A DNA stretch of 64,000 nt from Sipunculus nudus. Lineage: Eukaryota > Annelida > Sipuncula > Golfingiida > Sipunculidae. Within the stretch, counting starts at the first letter, position 1. The number at the start of each line of letters is the position of its first letter. Of the stretch, positions 45,111 through 56,672 are shown piece by piece. The notes under the pieces were generated by a model. It was given only the letters and a program-made list of their open reading frames with translations. It was not told the DNA's origin and searched no databases. The translations under genes were made by a program, and so were the position numbers. The stretch is from contig CM049313.1 of assembly GCA_026874595.1 (NCBI GenBank), positions 61,736,659-61,800,658 of the forward strand, given 5' to 3'.

Positions 45111-46077
45111 ATTTTGTAAATTGTACAGTCTAAGGCAGGATGACTTGGTTGATTGTAATGGTCAATGTATGTGTCTTGACCATTTCATTAGCGATTTCAA
45201 ATGCGGAAGGTAAGATGAATTCTATTGAAAATGTAAGTAAAATTTAATTTTTAATGTAGCAATGAAAACCAGCCAAGCTTAATATTTAAATTAACTTAAT
45301 CTGCAGCCAATTGGATATCCATGCAACATTTTATTTAAATTCTTTAAAAAAATGCAATAAATTGTTTTAACTGTGTACCAGAATGGTTAATTTTTTACTT
45401 TCATTTCAAGAGCTTGAAACTTTACCAGATGGCCAATTAGGAAGCAATGCAGAACATTTCATTGATGAAGAATCCTATGATATTTAGTTATTAACCTTGC
45501 AATACAGCATTATGCGATCTCATATTATTTCATGCTGCAAGTTATATGTCACATAGAGACGCAGAATAGCTTAAAGTTATGTTATATGTAAAAGTTGAAT
45601 AGAATTGAGTGAAACAGAAGATCATGATGCTTCGATCATATAAATATGAACATTATCTGAAATTTATAGGGCCACAAGTTATCTTATAGGTTTCTCATAT
45701 AAATATGAAGGATCTCCTAAATCACCGAGACAGGATTAATCACTGTGATACCTGGAATACATATAAAAGTATATGATGTTTAAAGAGATACAAGTTATCT
45801 CATCAAGGTGCAAGGTATCTATTTTTATAAGTACAGGTGCAGTTCAGCTCATTTAAAAGTGCAAGCTATCTTTTGTTTTGGCAAGACTATAATTAAGCTA
45901 TATAAACTCCTTGGTACTGGTGTCAATGCAATTTCATAGAATATTTCAAAGAAGATATATCCAAAAAAATGATCATGTTATTATACGACCTATTGTGAAT
46001 TTTATTACATGATCATAAATAAATATAGGGAAAAAGGCCCTATCTTTGACATTAAGGGTTATGGTTCTACCTATCAT
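45111..46077. other. Non-coding stretch without recognised features
   Basis: AT-rich. Some spaced near-repeats of TCATATAAATATGAA (45634-45710) were noticed. No coding frame. Confidence 0.55.
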
Positions 46078-46280
46078 TGTGAGGGCAGGGGCCCGTTGGT
46101 GTGGCTGACATTTATCGATCAGTCATTTCAAGGTCAGAAGTTTGTCTGAGTGTTGAGCAGCAGCATGCAGCTAGTGGCAGGAGATAATAACGTCCAGGCC
46201 GCATTATTAATGATTGATGTTGTAGAAACGCACTTGGTCCCCGCCGGAAGCTCGTTTCGGTTCAATTTGATTGGCAGGTA
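46078..46280. promoter_or_regulatory. GC-richer block with transcription-factor-like sites
   Basis: Within 130 bp there is TCAAGGTCA (46128-46136, an extended nuclear-receptor half-site of the ERR/FTZ-F1 type), TGATTGATG (46211-46219, PBX/HOX-like) and CCGGAAG (46244-46250, ETS core with CpG). The block stands out from AT-rich flanks and has no open frame. It is a candidate enhancer or distal promoter. The evidence is motif clustering only. Confidence 0.25.
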
Positions 46281-46560
46281 TAGGTTAATGAAAGGTACAT
46301 CTTATGATGAGTCAGTCCATTAACAACACAGACCGTATTGTAATCATTAGTACATACACATGAATTAGAAGGTATGTCTGTAAGATCTGCATATTCAAGA
46401 GGACACTGTTTGTATATTAAGAATTTACTGTCAGACAGTTTTAAAGTTCAGGGGTAACTGTTAGCTTGGTCATGCTTTAAATATATAATATCTCCAAAGT
46501 TTTGAAAATTCTTATGGTGCTCTTTTAATTAAGATCAGATTTTGTAGATTTTAAGTTAAT

Positions 46561-48892
46561 TTTTAGCTCAGCTGACTGTAAGTCATCTGAGCTATAGTCG
46601 TGGTCCATTGTCCGTTGTCCATCTGTCTGTCCGTCTGTCCATCCATCCGTCTGTCCGTCCGTAGATGTGGCACGTTTTGAAACCGTAAGACCTTGTATTC
46701 CAAAATTCAGCATAATGTTAGATGTCCCCAAGATCTCCTACCAAGCGGAAAACTGGGTCTTTGCGACTTAATATAACTTTTATTAATCAAAATTAAATTT
46801 TATACCCAAAATTAGATCAAAATCTTTAAAAAATTTTTAAAATATTAACAAAAATAAAAAATTGGTACCTTAAATTTTGCCCAACTTTGACCATGGCACG
46901 TTTTTTCCCTGTAAGTACTGTGAATTTAATTTTCACAGCATGTTTTTGTTAGCATTTTGTCTGTTAACACCAAAAATTTGAAACCAGTTGATCAAAAACT
47001 GTAGATTTTATTTAAGTTTTCAAGCACCATGTAACATATTGTTTACATCAAGCTAGTGTTATGCAGTTTGCAAGAGCTCAGCTCCCCAGCTTCAGCTCTC
47101 AGTTCCTAAAATTTGGCATACAATAAGATGTCTCCAAAATCCCCTACCATGCCAAGAATTTGGTCACTAGGACTTAATACCTTCGAGATATTTATGACAA
47201 ACTTCATTTTTCCATTAAAAACCCGTTGTTACACTTCAAGACTGCCTAATATCAAAACCACTGGTCTGACTTTAATCATATAATATACATATTTTTCTGT
47301 ACATTCTCCATGCACATGCCAGAAATGATGTCAGTATTGCATAATTGTTTTAAGTTATGGGCCCAAACAAAATGCACTTTGTAAAAAAATCAAGAAATAT
47401 ATTTACTCCTTTAACAAGAGGATTGCTGAAGCTAGAGATTCATTGTCAGGGATGTAACATTATTTTATCAAGATTCAATTGAATACCCAAACTTAGTTCT
47501 GAAAAGTTATTAGTATAAATATAAAATTAGTACCTTAAATTTTGCCCAACTTTGACCATGGCACGTTTGTTTCCTGTGAGCACTGTTGATATAATTTTCA
47601 TATCATGCACACAAGGATTTCAGCTTTTTAGTTTAGAAAGCTGAAAGAAATTGGCCAAAAATTGTAGCTTTTATTAATGTTTTTATGAGACCATGTCAGA
47701 CCTTAGCTCTCCCTTGCCCCTTTTGAGTCACCTGTATGTTGACCTCTCATCAAATTATGCACACTTGACGTGAGGCATACACTGGGGCAGCCAGGCAGCT
47801 TATGGCCAGCCACAGTTGATCCAGGTGTCTAAACCAACTCATCTAGTAGTTTTAACTAACAATAAACAAGAAATTAATAAATTTTTGATGGTTTTTAATA
47901 ACAAATTAAAGAAAAATAGAAAAGAAATTTGTTAGTTGATAATTACAGGAAATTAACTTGCAGTTACTGATGATATAAGAATCTTGTATCGATTGATAGA
48001 ATGTCACATATTCCAAATAACACCATGCAGTCACCTATGGTATTTTTCAGTTCAATTTTAATGATAAAAAAATAAATCATATTATTCATCACTAATCATT
48101 AGGGATCATATGAAGGAAATTAATGATAGACAAAGATGCAGTTGATAATATTAATCTAGATTCCTGCTGTCTAGTGTGTACACTGATGTGAAATTAGTCC
48201 AAAATGAATATATTACATTTATTTTTTTTAATATGAATAAAAGCCACCAAACCAGGTACTTATGATCATTATTTAAATGTGTGAATTTTGTATATTCTGG
48301 ATTCTCAACATCAGTGTTTGGTGAAAACTGAATAAATACCAGACATGGTGCAAATACTTTGCAAATGTATTTGAATACGAATATGAATATGTACTCCATT
48401 ATAAAATTTCTTGCATAAGAATGGGAATTCAGGTAAAATGAAAGTATATGAATACCAGTGCAAAAACTGTTTTTTTTTTATTCATGAATGCATTCATGAA
48501 TATATTCTTTGATATTATTTTAATAAACATTTCAGTTGTATTTTATTTTAAAAAATCATATGATTCTCTTATTATTTTTAATAAAAATTGTATTTGGGAC
48601 AATTTGCTATTATTTTCAATAAATAGTTTAACTCTTATATTATATGTTCTGCTTATAAGTTATATGGCCAAGTCAAAATCTGTGTGACAATAGCACTCCA
48701 TTTAAAATAAATGAAATCAATCCTCTTCCGTCTCCAAAGATACTATCAAAATCATACATAAGCTAAACACCCACAACTCAAAATACAGCTTATATTTATT
48801 TATACACAAAACAAGCATGTGCCTCATTTCTAAATCATATTTTTTTATCATATATAACAGCTGAGCGCCATGACCCATGGGTCCCTTGTTTT
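46561..48892 (+). mobile_element. Long AGCTCAGCTG-family element, copy A
   Basis: The head hairpin AGCTCAGCTGAC-TGTAA-GTCATCTGAGCT has an 11 of 12 bp stem, followed by a GTCCGTCTGTCCATCC tract and GATGTGGCACGTTTTGAAAC. Two diverged internal cores follow (ATCTCCTACCAAGC near 46731, ATCCCCTACCATGC near 47139). The tail has CAGCTGAGC (48858-48866, inverse of the head arm), the palindrome GACCCATGGGTC (48872-48883) and the end CCTTGTTTT. It aligns along its length with 59471-62097, but the first core has lost about 270 bp. It is non-coding and probably a non-autonomous rolling-circle-type or Pearl-like element. Confidence 0.88.
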
Positions 48893-49122
48893 ATGAGAAA
48901 GATGAAAATAACTCATACCAACTGCAATCAAGCTGTCATATGATAATTGCACTCAGAAAAAAGTCTCAAAATGCTGTGTAAGGCTGTTAAAGTCTTCACA
49001 AATCTGGAGCAAAAATTAATTGACAAGTTATGTGACCTTCTATAAGGTCTTAAAGAAGATAAATCAAGATGGGTAAAGATTTACTAACATAGTTGTCACG
49101 ATACGCTTGATATCTAAGAAAA
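48893..49122. other. Short unique stretch
   Basis: AT-rich spacer between the long element and SINE copy 3; nothing recognised. Confidence 0.6.
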
Positions 49123-49562
49123 ACCGGCTTCTGTGGCACAAGGGTAAGACCGCAGGACTCAAAGCCGGGAGAACGTGGGTTCGAATCTCAGCCAAGGCGG
49201 TGAGGTTTTTCACGGACGGCCCCCACCCAGGGTGAGAGCTCTGCAGGCTTAATGGGAAGGCTGTGCCCCACAGCCATGTATCACTCACATACGAGTTTGT
49301 CTTTGGGGGGGGGGGTTCCTTGGTGTTATGACCCAGCAATGGGGATGATAACACACCCAGGACCCGCAGGTGCAGTAGACACAGGGCCTGGGTGACACCA
49401 GGATACAAAAAAAAATGATAGGAAGCGAGTGCTACGGCCCTGTCAAGTAGTCCCAAACCAAAATTGAAACTGCAGATGTACATACTTAGGTTAAGATTTA
49501 GATAAGTTAGTATTAAAAATGGAGGCGGTTACCTCCAACAAAAAAATTAAAAAAAAAAAAAA
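49123..49562 (+). mobile_element. tRNA-derived SINE, copy 3 with A-rich end
   Basis: Head CCGGCTTCTGTGGCACAAGG, GCAGGACTCAAAGCCGGGAG and an intact B-box (GGTTCGAATCTCAG). Shared body CGGCCCCCACCCAGGGTGAG and CCAGGACCCGCAGGTGCAGT. The end is TAAAAATGGAGGCGGTTACC, TCCAACAAAAAAATT and then a run of A. An 11-G insertion lies near 49305. It is the longest copy, extended by an A-rich tail. A 139-codon minus-strand frame across it is antisense to the SINE. Confidence 0.92.
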
Positions 49563-52442
49563 TCCCTTCATCCAACCTCTTTTGGCCCTATAGGTGCTAA
49601 ACTGGCCAAGTAATGCACAGATGTGGTATGTCTGTGCATCTGATGCAAGTAATCTATTGTTTACACACACAGCAGCACCTTGGGATCAGCTACATCATGG
49701 CTCATACAAACAAACTTTAAAACGACAAATTAGCCTTTGAAAATGATGATGTATTATATACCAAAGCCACTTATCCTTTTGAAACACCAGGTTATGAAAA
49801 TAGCGTTCAGCTTGAACTGTCATGAATAAGATTTCAGATACAAGGTTTACTAGAGGATATGAACTAAATACAATGAAAAAAACATGCACATGAGGGGTAC
49901 AGCTGATATTTATACAATTTGAGAATGATTCTTTAAGGTCTAGAAATACCATGCAGTTATACAAATCCCAGTGGATGAAAAATCCTATTGACAGTGCCAG
50001 TAAGTGTGACTAGGGAGGCTGTGACGCTGGTCTCAAATAAAATCTAATATGTCTGCTACATTAGCTCCGTTTCACACTGTTATCATCCGTTGTCTTGCTG
50101 ATGCTCCAAAAATGTATAAAGCTCCTATGCACTCACTGTTATTATGTTCAATAAAATTTCCCCTGTAGAAATCTAGGTCAGCTCTTGAGGAATGAATCTG
50201 CAGATTCATGTAGTAGCTGTCAGTTTCATCTTCTCCTGTTAACTTTTAAATCAGTCTATGGTGGTACAGATGTGGAATTGAGGTCTCGGGTTAACTGAGG
50301 TTGAAGCTGAAGTTGAAGACTAGGTCAGTGTCTGTTTATCCATGCTCTTAAAAAGCTTGTCTGAATCTGCACCATGGCTGTATTTATGGAACCTTATATC
50401 AAGTAAAACATTTAATGCTCAGTCAGTGAGTGCCAAGCCTGTTCAGTGATTTTTAGCAAGCCTTGGAAGGCTAGAGTTAATTTGCTTCAGCACATTGGTT
50501 GAAGCTCATTACTTTGAGCTTGACACGTTTGTAAGAAATCTACTCTCTGGTATATAATTGTATTTTATCCAGAGTTTGTGATTCTTTGTTTTCCATTATT
50601 TCCAAAAGATGTGCTTTATTTTACTTTACCAAGTATTAAGGCTGCAACATGTTTTTGTCTGCTGAAGTTACAGGGCCATATTGAAAAATAATATATTGAC
50701 TACACAAGAACTATATCCAGAATAACTCTGTTTCTAATTCCTTCAATGGTATGGTGCCACTCTCAAGGCTTTGGCAGTAGCATTATGTAGACAAGCTGAT
50801 CAGTGTTGTTAATTATCACACTGTGTATATCAGTAATTGAAATATTGTCATGGCCTGTACATTATAATTACTTACAAGGTTGGTTCTAGACAGTGCATGC
50901 AGTGAGACAGGTTATTTTACATACTTGGCTAATTCAGTTGATCCAAAACCTCTGGTACTGAGAGTATGTCTTAAAATATATGTTTTAATCATATTGAGAG
51001 TAACTGTACCATAAAATACTGCACATCATAAGTAAAGGTGAACCAGCGTAACCATAGTGTTCACAAATAGCTAATTAGGCCTCTGGATTGCCAAAGGGTC
51101 TTCAATTCAATTCCACTATCAATTAATCTCTTTGATTTGAATCTGAATTTTATCATGGAATCTAATCAAATAGGTTAAAATGGGATTCACCTATCAAACT
51201 CTGCAATAGATCTGATATTTTTTTAAGTTCAGGTCGTAAATCACATGGGTCGAAAAGAAATATAGCGTTAAATTAATCATTAACTGTCCAAAAAAAAAAA
51301 TGCAAAGCCTTCAAAATAAAGTAATTGTACTGGAAAGGGGCATCCTGCAGTTGTAATCTGTGTAATACTTTATCTTATGTAGTCAAAATCAACATACTTC
51401 TTTGCCGTATGGCTTTTCCAATTTATGTCACTTAAATCATACCTTATTGTGATTTTTTTTTCAATATGAACTTAAAACTATAATTGATAGGATTCTAATC
51501 TAATGTTATTCGCATTCATACAACTTCATGCGTAATCTTGATCTTTAAAACTGATCAGACTTGTGATACTTATTTTATGTATATTAACATATTTTATTAT
51601 TATTTTAATATATTAAACTATTTAACTTTAAATTATGTATGATTGGCGTGTCGTCAGTCATAATAGCGTATGTCTAATTTTGTTTTTATTTGTCAAAACC
51701 GACATGAAATAAAATTTTTGTATTGCATAAGAAATTGGCCCTAGACCCCCGACCAAATTTCCTAAAATTTGTTTTTATTTAAAGAAAAGCTTGTCTCCCA
51801 TGCTTTTGGAAAACGGCGCTCTACTGTATAACTAATTAATCGAATATAAAGGCTGGTCTTGTGCAAGAAGCTGTGAAATTGTTGGGGTTACATTGCTCAC
51901 TGCAAAATCCTTGAGTACATATTTTCTGTGACACAAGAGTGGCTGGACATGTGAGCTGGGTGTGGCTTTGATGATAATTATGTTACCTGGCAGTTAGTGT
52001 ACATACACTCTGTAGGTGACCATGCCAAGCTCAGGTGAGTTTACAATCGCTGTCATCACTTTGATTCATACTTCAAAGTATATAAGTAAAATTTCTTAGA
52101 ACTTTAATTTCTGTAAAATTAAATAATGTAGGTCATATTATTTCTCATGAAATATGATGAAGTTCATCATTGTAATGTCTTTCATTTGTGACAAAAATGG
52201 ACTGGTTGAATTTTAAAGCATTTCCTTATAATTTGTAAACTGAGATATTTCAACTGGTACTTTTTTCAGTATCATCACTATAAATATATGTAATATTTAT
52301 ATACATGAATCATCATAAGTAGCTACAGTAAATGTTTCTATGTTGTCGTAAGTCTGACAAAAACTAAATCTTGAATTGATTTGGAATCTATTCTCATCTG
52401 TTGACAGGTACAAAATAGATGGAATAACATCTTTTAAGAGAT

Positions 52443-52445
<3 letters not shown>
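49563..52445. other. 2.9 kb without recognised features
   Basis: AT-rich unique sequence. Open frames near 49695-49964 have random composition. No arrays or element ends seen. Confidence 0.6.
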
Positions 52446-52496
<51 letters not shown>

Positions 52497-52520
52497 CCTA
52501 TTATTATATATATATATATC
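52446..52520 (+). repeat. (TA)n microsatellite, interrupted
   Basis: About 48 bp of TA, then TTATCCTATTAT, then a further 16 bp of TA. Confidence 0.95.
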
Positions 52521-53146
52521 CTGTGTGATCTCTACAGGTGGTAGTCTGTGGAAGTCATACACATTATCATTAATACTTTATATAAGGTATTAACTGTAAA
52601 CTTGCACATATTACATGTGATAAAATACTTGTGTTTTAAATTGTATGTCAATGACTTTGTTATAACCAGTTTGCACCACTCTGACCTTACCTGTTACCAA
52701 TATGGGAGGTATTGTAACCAATTTATCATGCCTGGTTCACTGTTATATAATCATAGCCAGGTCATGTGAAAGGTTTAAAGCTGTAGCATCAAGAGAGTTG
52801 ATCCATATAGTGTAGGCTCAAGTGGGTAAAGCTCTTTAGCAGCTAGTTATGTAACCATTATGTAAGGTCAATAACAAAGGACTTTTTCTAATTACTGTGT
52901 TGTGGCTAAACACAGAAAGGGTGGCCTAGAGACTTTTGTTTACCTGGTGTATACAAACTATATCACACCAAGGTGTATTACCTTAGCACATACAAATTAG
53001 ATGCCAGTGTTCATTTCCAGATACTCTCACTCTCAGACAGACATGTTTCACTCTCACTCATCTCCCAACATCAGGTAGGAATGTGTCAGGTCATAGTGAT
53101 TTTATGCTGTTGATTAAATATTCATGGTATCTAGCTAGGGACTTAT
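52521..53146. other. Non-coding stretch without recognised features
   Basis: AT-rich; ends at the TCTTA-type 3' tail of the minus-strand LINE fragment. Confidence 0.6.
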
Positions 53147-54095
53147 AAAAAGATAAGATAAGATATTTTTATTTCAGGTAAAAAACATATAAAAAGTATA
53201 CAATAAAAAGATGGATTAACATCAAGAACCATACCTTCATGTATGCAAACCATCACACCTGGTTTGGTGTGTACAAGTTTGCCAGGTAGACCATAGGACG
53301 CCAGACTTGTTAGTATTGTTTTTATATAAATACTTAATAAATATGTTTGAGCTATTTACCAGTCTACACATAAATCTATAAATATTTTTTGGTATTACCA
53401 TACAAAGTTATCTAGTCCATTAACAACATACATTGCTTTAGCACTATCCATTCTAGAAAAGTTAAGAAACCGTCTGAGTACATAATTACAACCAATCCTG
53501 ATATTTCTGTACATCTGTTTTGAATAAATACACCACAGTGTGACATTATAAAAAATTGAACAGTCTGGTCCATTAACAACATACATTGCTTTAGCACTAT
53601 CCATTCTAGAAAAGTTAAGAAACCGTCTGAGTACATAATTACAACCAATCCTGATATTACTGTACATCTGTTTTGAATAAATACACCACAGTGTGACATT
53701 ATAAAAAATTGAACAGTATGCTTGGTACATGGATGCAAGGGCGGGCAGTGAATATTTACTAAATTTACGCAAAAGAATATTACTTTGTGCATATAAACTG
53801 CTCAACTGCTTTAACATATCTTCATGATCTTGCATAGTATTTGAATTACAACACCTTAATATTTCACTTTTGACACAAACTTAATTTCCAAGCCTCCTAA
53901 TGTCACCTTTGGACAGACAAGATTGTATAACCTTTTGGTCTAATCACCAAACATTCTGTTTTCTGAGGATTATACATAATATCACAAAAAATACCATAGC
54001 TTTGACAAATGTCCAATAGATTCTGTAGTCCCTTTGCACTTGGGGCAATAAGGCAAAGGTCATCTGCATAAAAGATATGAATTATAACACTTATT
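53147..54095 (-). pseudogene. 5'-truncated non-LTR retrotransposon, RT remnant
   Basis: Read on the minus strand, the first block encodes FYADDLCLIAPSAKGLQNLL with the reverse-transcriptase catalytic box YADD (codons at 54059-54070), then ICQSYGIFCDIMYNPQKTE, as in the palm and thumb of non-LTR reverse transcriptases. Next, in other frames, come a KVKY-stop-GVVI remnant and DHEDMLKQLSSLYAQSNILL followed by RKFSKYS, typical of the region after the RT domain. Stops and frame changes show it is dead. The 3' end has a short AT-rich trailer with CTGAAATAAAAATATCTTAT and a (TCTTA)n-like tail, so the 3' end is at about 53147 and the 5' part is lost. The clade was not determined (CR1/Jockey-like is possible). 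Confidence 0.85.
53415..53720 (-). repeat. In-frame 153-bp duplication inside LINE fragment
   Basis: Two nearly identical 153-bp copies (GTCCATTAACAACATACATT at 53415 and 53568). 153 is 51 codons, so the duplicated block (CSIFYNVTLWCIYSKQMY and so on) stays open on the minus strand. I saw only about two differences (TTTCTG against TTACTG and the flank), so the duplication is younger than the decay of the LINE. Confidence 0.92.
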
Positions 54096-55734
54096 ATACC
54101 TAAAAATAACTTGAGGTTTATTGTTCATAAGTAATACTTACAAAGAAATGACTGGTTAAGTTCATATAATTATACTGATTGAAAACGTGCTCAGCTGATG
54201 TACACAGTCAAATTTTTGTGCCTTGCATCTCCAATCCAGTCACCCCCAAGATCAGATGTTCTGCCAGTGGCCATGGATACAGATTACTTTTAAAGTCCAG
54301 AAAAAAAATATCAGATCTTATAAGATTATATATTAGACCACTCACATATTGACTGTTTGTGATTTATAATTTACAATAATTTGATTCAAATTATGATAAA
54401 ATTATTATGACGGTCAGGTTTGAGTAGGGACAGATTTGGATGGAATTTTAACACCCAAGAAACAAATTGTAAAATCTAGATCATCATAAAATATTTAAGG
54501 ATTCTTTACTATTATGAGACAGCAGTAGTTCATTTGTCCTGACCAAAGGTGAGAATGTCATCATTAACAATTTGAGACTTTATATTAATATATAATATTT
54601 TCATAGTAATATTAGCTTAATTTAAAAAAGTATTGAAATAAAATGCGATATGGCCATAATTCTTTTATTATATACCAGTAACCCCCTTTGATTATTTAAA
54701 TCAGTACTTTTAATATTTTTATTGAAAACTTGTTCCGTTACCATGGTAACAAAAAACCTCAACAGGGTGAAATTTTGTCACAAGAACAGTCAGAATTAAA
54801 AGTTTGACCTTTGACCTCCAAGAGGTATCATTCGGGAAATATGGTCCAGTGTTTTAGTGATGATATTGCCAACATTGAACATTTCCCTTCACAATCTCAA
54901 ATACATAGGTTAATTAGTTATATTTTTCCTGAATTCCACAGTCACATAGTATGATATTATGGTTCTCATCACTGGATCAGCGTGAATCAAGCCTTGGAAG
55001 CTTTTTCTTCAACAGACCTTAAGTGCAGACACCTTCAAATTAAACAACAATATGTTGCCAGTCATAACTATTCATATCTCTCTATTCCACTAATAGTGGC
55101 AATCAAGTATTTAACAAAATTAAGACAGGCTACAAAATAATTTTATACTTTACTTTAGAAATTGCCTTGTGTCTAACTACATGGTTCATCTCAGCAAAAA
55201 TATAAATAAGTATAAATTCAGTAATATGAATTGATTACAATAAAAAGTTGTATTAGTGTTATGAGCCATGCAAAAATGACAAAGACACCTACCGGTAACT
55301 TGAAGTTAGGTGTCACGAGAGAAGTAATTTCTGTAATTTTTCCCCTGTCGACACATCCCAAGGGGTTAACTAATATTTTTGAAACCTTAAAGGTGAATTC
55401 CTGAATGAAGTAAATGTTTCCCCCATATGCATGCACTTGTGTGACCAAATTGGAGAAGCCTTTGATCAAGCAGGCAGAGCTGACCTATGATGTAGCCATG
55501 ACACATTTTGATCTCTCAGCTTGAATTCAGGTAGTTCCTATATTAATGTACTAAACAGCAAAATTTGATCAAGATGCTGGTAAATATCCCAGGTTCAATG
55601 GTCAATCCAACATTTTTAAAGGGGTTTGCAGTATGATCTTGGTGCTTTCTAGTTATGGAATAGTCTCCTTTATTACAGAAATGATGGATCATTGATGAAA
55701 CTACCCTTAAAATATGATTATATACAGACTATAT
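54096..55734. other. Non-coding stretch with two palindromic motifs
   Basis: AT-rich. GTTACCATGGTAAC at 54737-54750 is a perfect 14-bp palindrome that fits the RFX X-box pattern. TGACCTTTGACCT at 54805-54817 is a perfect DR1 nuclear-receptor site on the minus strand. The two lie 54 bp apart. Similar strings also occur inside bivalve repeats, so no regulatory role is claimed. Confidence 0.5.
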
Positions 55735-55915
55735 ACTGTGAAACCTGTGTTATGAGACCACCCATGGGACTGCCCAAAAGTGATCTTAAATCACAGGTTG
55801 TCTAATAAGACAGGTCAGTTATAACCAATGTGAATGTTTGTGGTTCACTCAAGGGTGGTCTTAATAGACAGGTGGTCTTATAAGACAGGTGGTCTTTCAG
55901 ACAGGCTCCACTGTA
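55735..55915 (+). repeat. Imperfect palindromic ACTGTGAAACCTGT repeat
   Basis: Starts ACTGTGAAACCTGTGTTATG and ends GACAGGCTCCACTGTAC, inverted relative to one another. Inside are repeats of AAGACAGGTGGTCTT (with the palindrome GTCTTATAAGAC). Second copy of the family at 43436-43578. Confidence 0.8.
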
Positions 55916-56442
55916 CCTGCTCAGAATGTGGTGAAGGGATGCAGAGCCCTGTCTGATACAACCTCGCCTTGACCGAGTCCCTTTGGGTACATTGGCTTCG
56001 TTATGAATGCTGACCATTTGACCACAGTGATGGTCTCTGAAGCTTACCGATTGTCCAGCTAAATAAGATGAGGGATCCTTGAGACCGAGTCTTTACAACA
56101 GATGTGAGGAATAAAGGCTGAGCAAATCTAATAGATCGTAAGGAACAGAAGGTTTACACGGCTGCTGTCTAGACGAGGGATTGGTACTGGTCATCTGGCC
56201 TCATTTGTCAGTGGCTGGTCAGGGAATTACGGTGAAATTTTGACTCAAATTTTGTTTTAAAGTCCTGAACTGTGGCAGCTTCCTGTCTGGGCTTCCTTAG
56301 TGAAAGAGATGTAATTCCTTTTGATAATCTGATTTATGTGCATTTGGTGACACCTGGCTGGATTAATTAGTTAGAGACTTCATCTGCTGATGTGTCCAGG
56401 ATAGGAATATCCTTGAAGGAACTAATAAGTAAGGAAAAAAAT
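55916..56442. other. Non-coding stretch without recognised features
   Basis: Moderately GC-rich around 56080-56230 but with no open frame longer than about 70 codons and no recognisable protein. Confidence 0.6.
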
Positions 56443-56672
56443 AAAAGGTATGGTTCACAGGTACCGCCCGTGTCAATTTTAACCCCCGGCATAAAAAATT
56501 TTTACTTTATTTTCATCCTTTGTTATGTTGTGCTTTTACCTGTTTAGCAAAAAATATCTGTTATTTTTATGCTTTTGCCTGATCTAATGACATACAAAAA
56601 AATACAAAAAAGGAAAAAAAAAATATCGCCCACACTTATTTCTGAAAAAAATGCCTGAGAACCATACTTTTT
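56443..56672 (+). mobile_element. Short TIR element (MITE-like), copy 1
   Basis: Termini AAAAGGTATGGTTCACAGGT and TGCCTGAGAACCATACTTTT are inverted repeats of about 20 bp. Interior marks shared with 63321-63600: ACCGCCCG, GTCAATTTTAAC, TACCTGTTTAGCAAAAA, GTTATTTTTATGCTTTT and TCTGAAAAAAATGCCTGAGA. It is too short for a transposase, so a non-autonomous DNA transposon. A target duplication could not be fixed because of A/T-rich flanks. Confidence 0.88.

Noticed and set aside
49064..49483. 139-codon minus-strand open frame with PPPPK stretch
   Set aside because: Antisense to a tRNA-derived SINE; the proline run is the poly(G) insertion read on the other strand.
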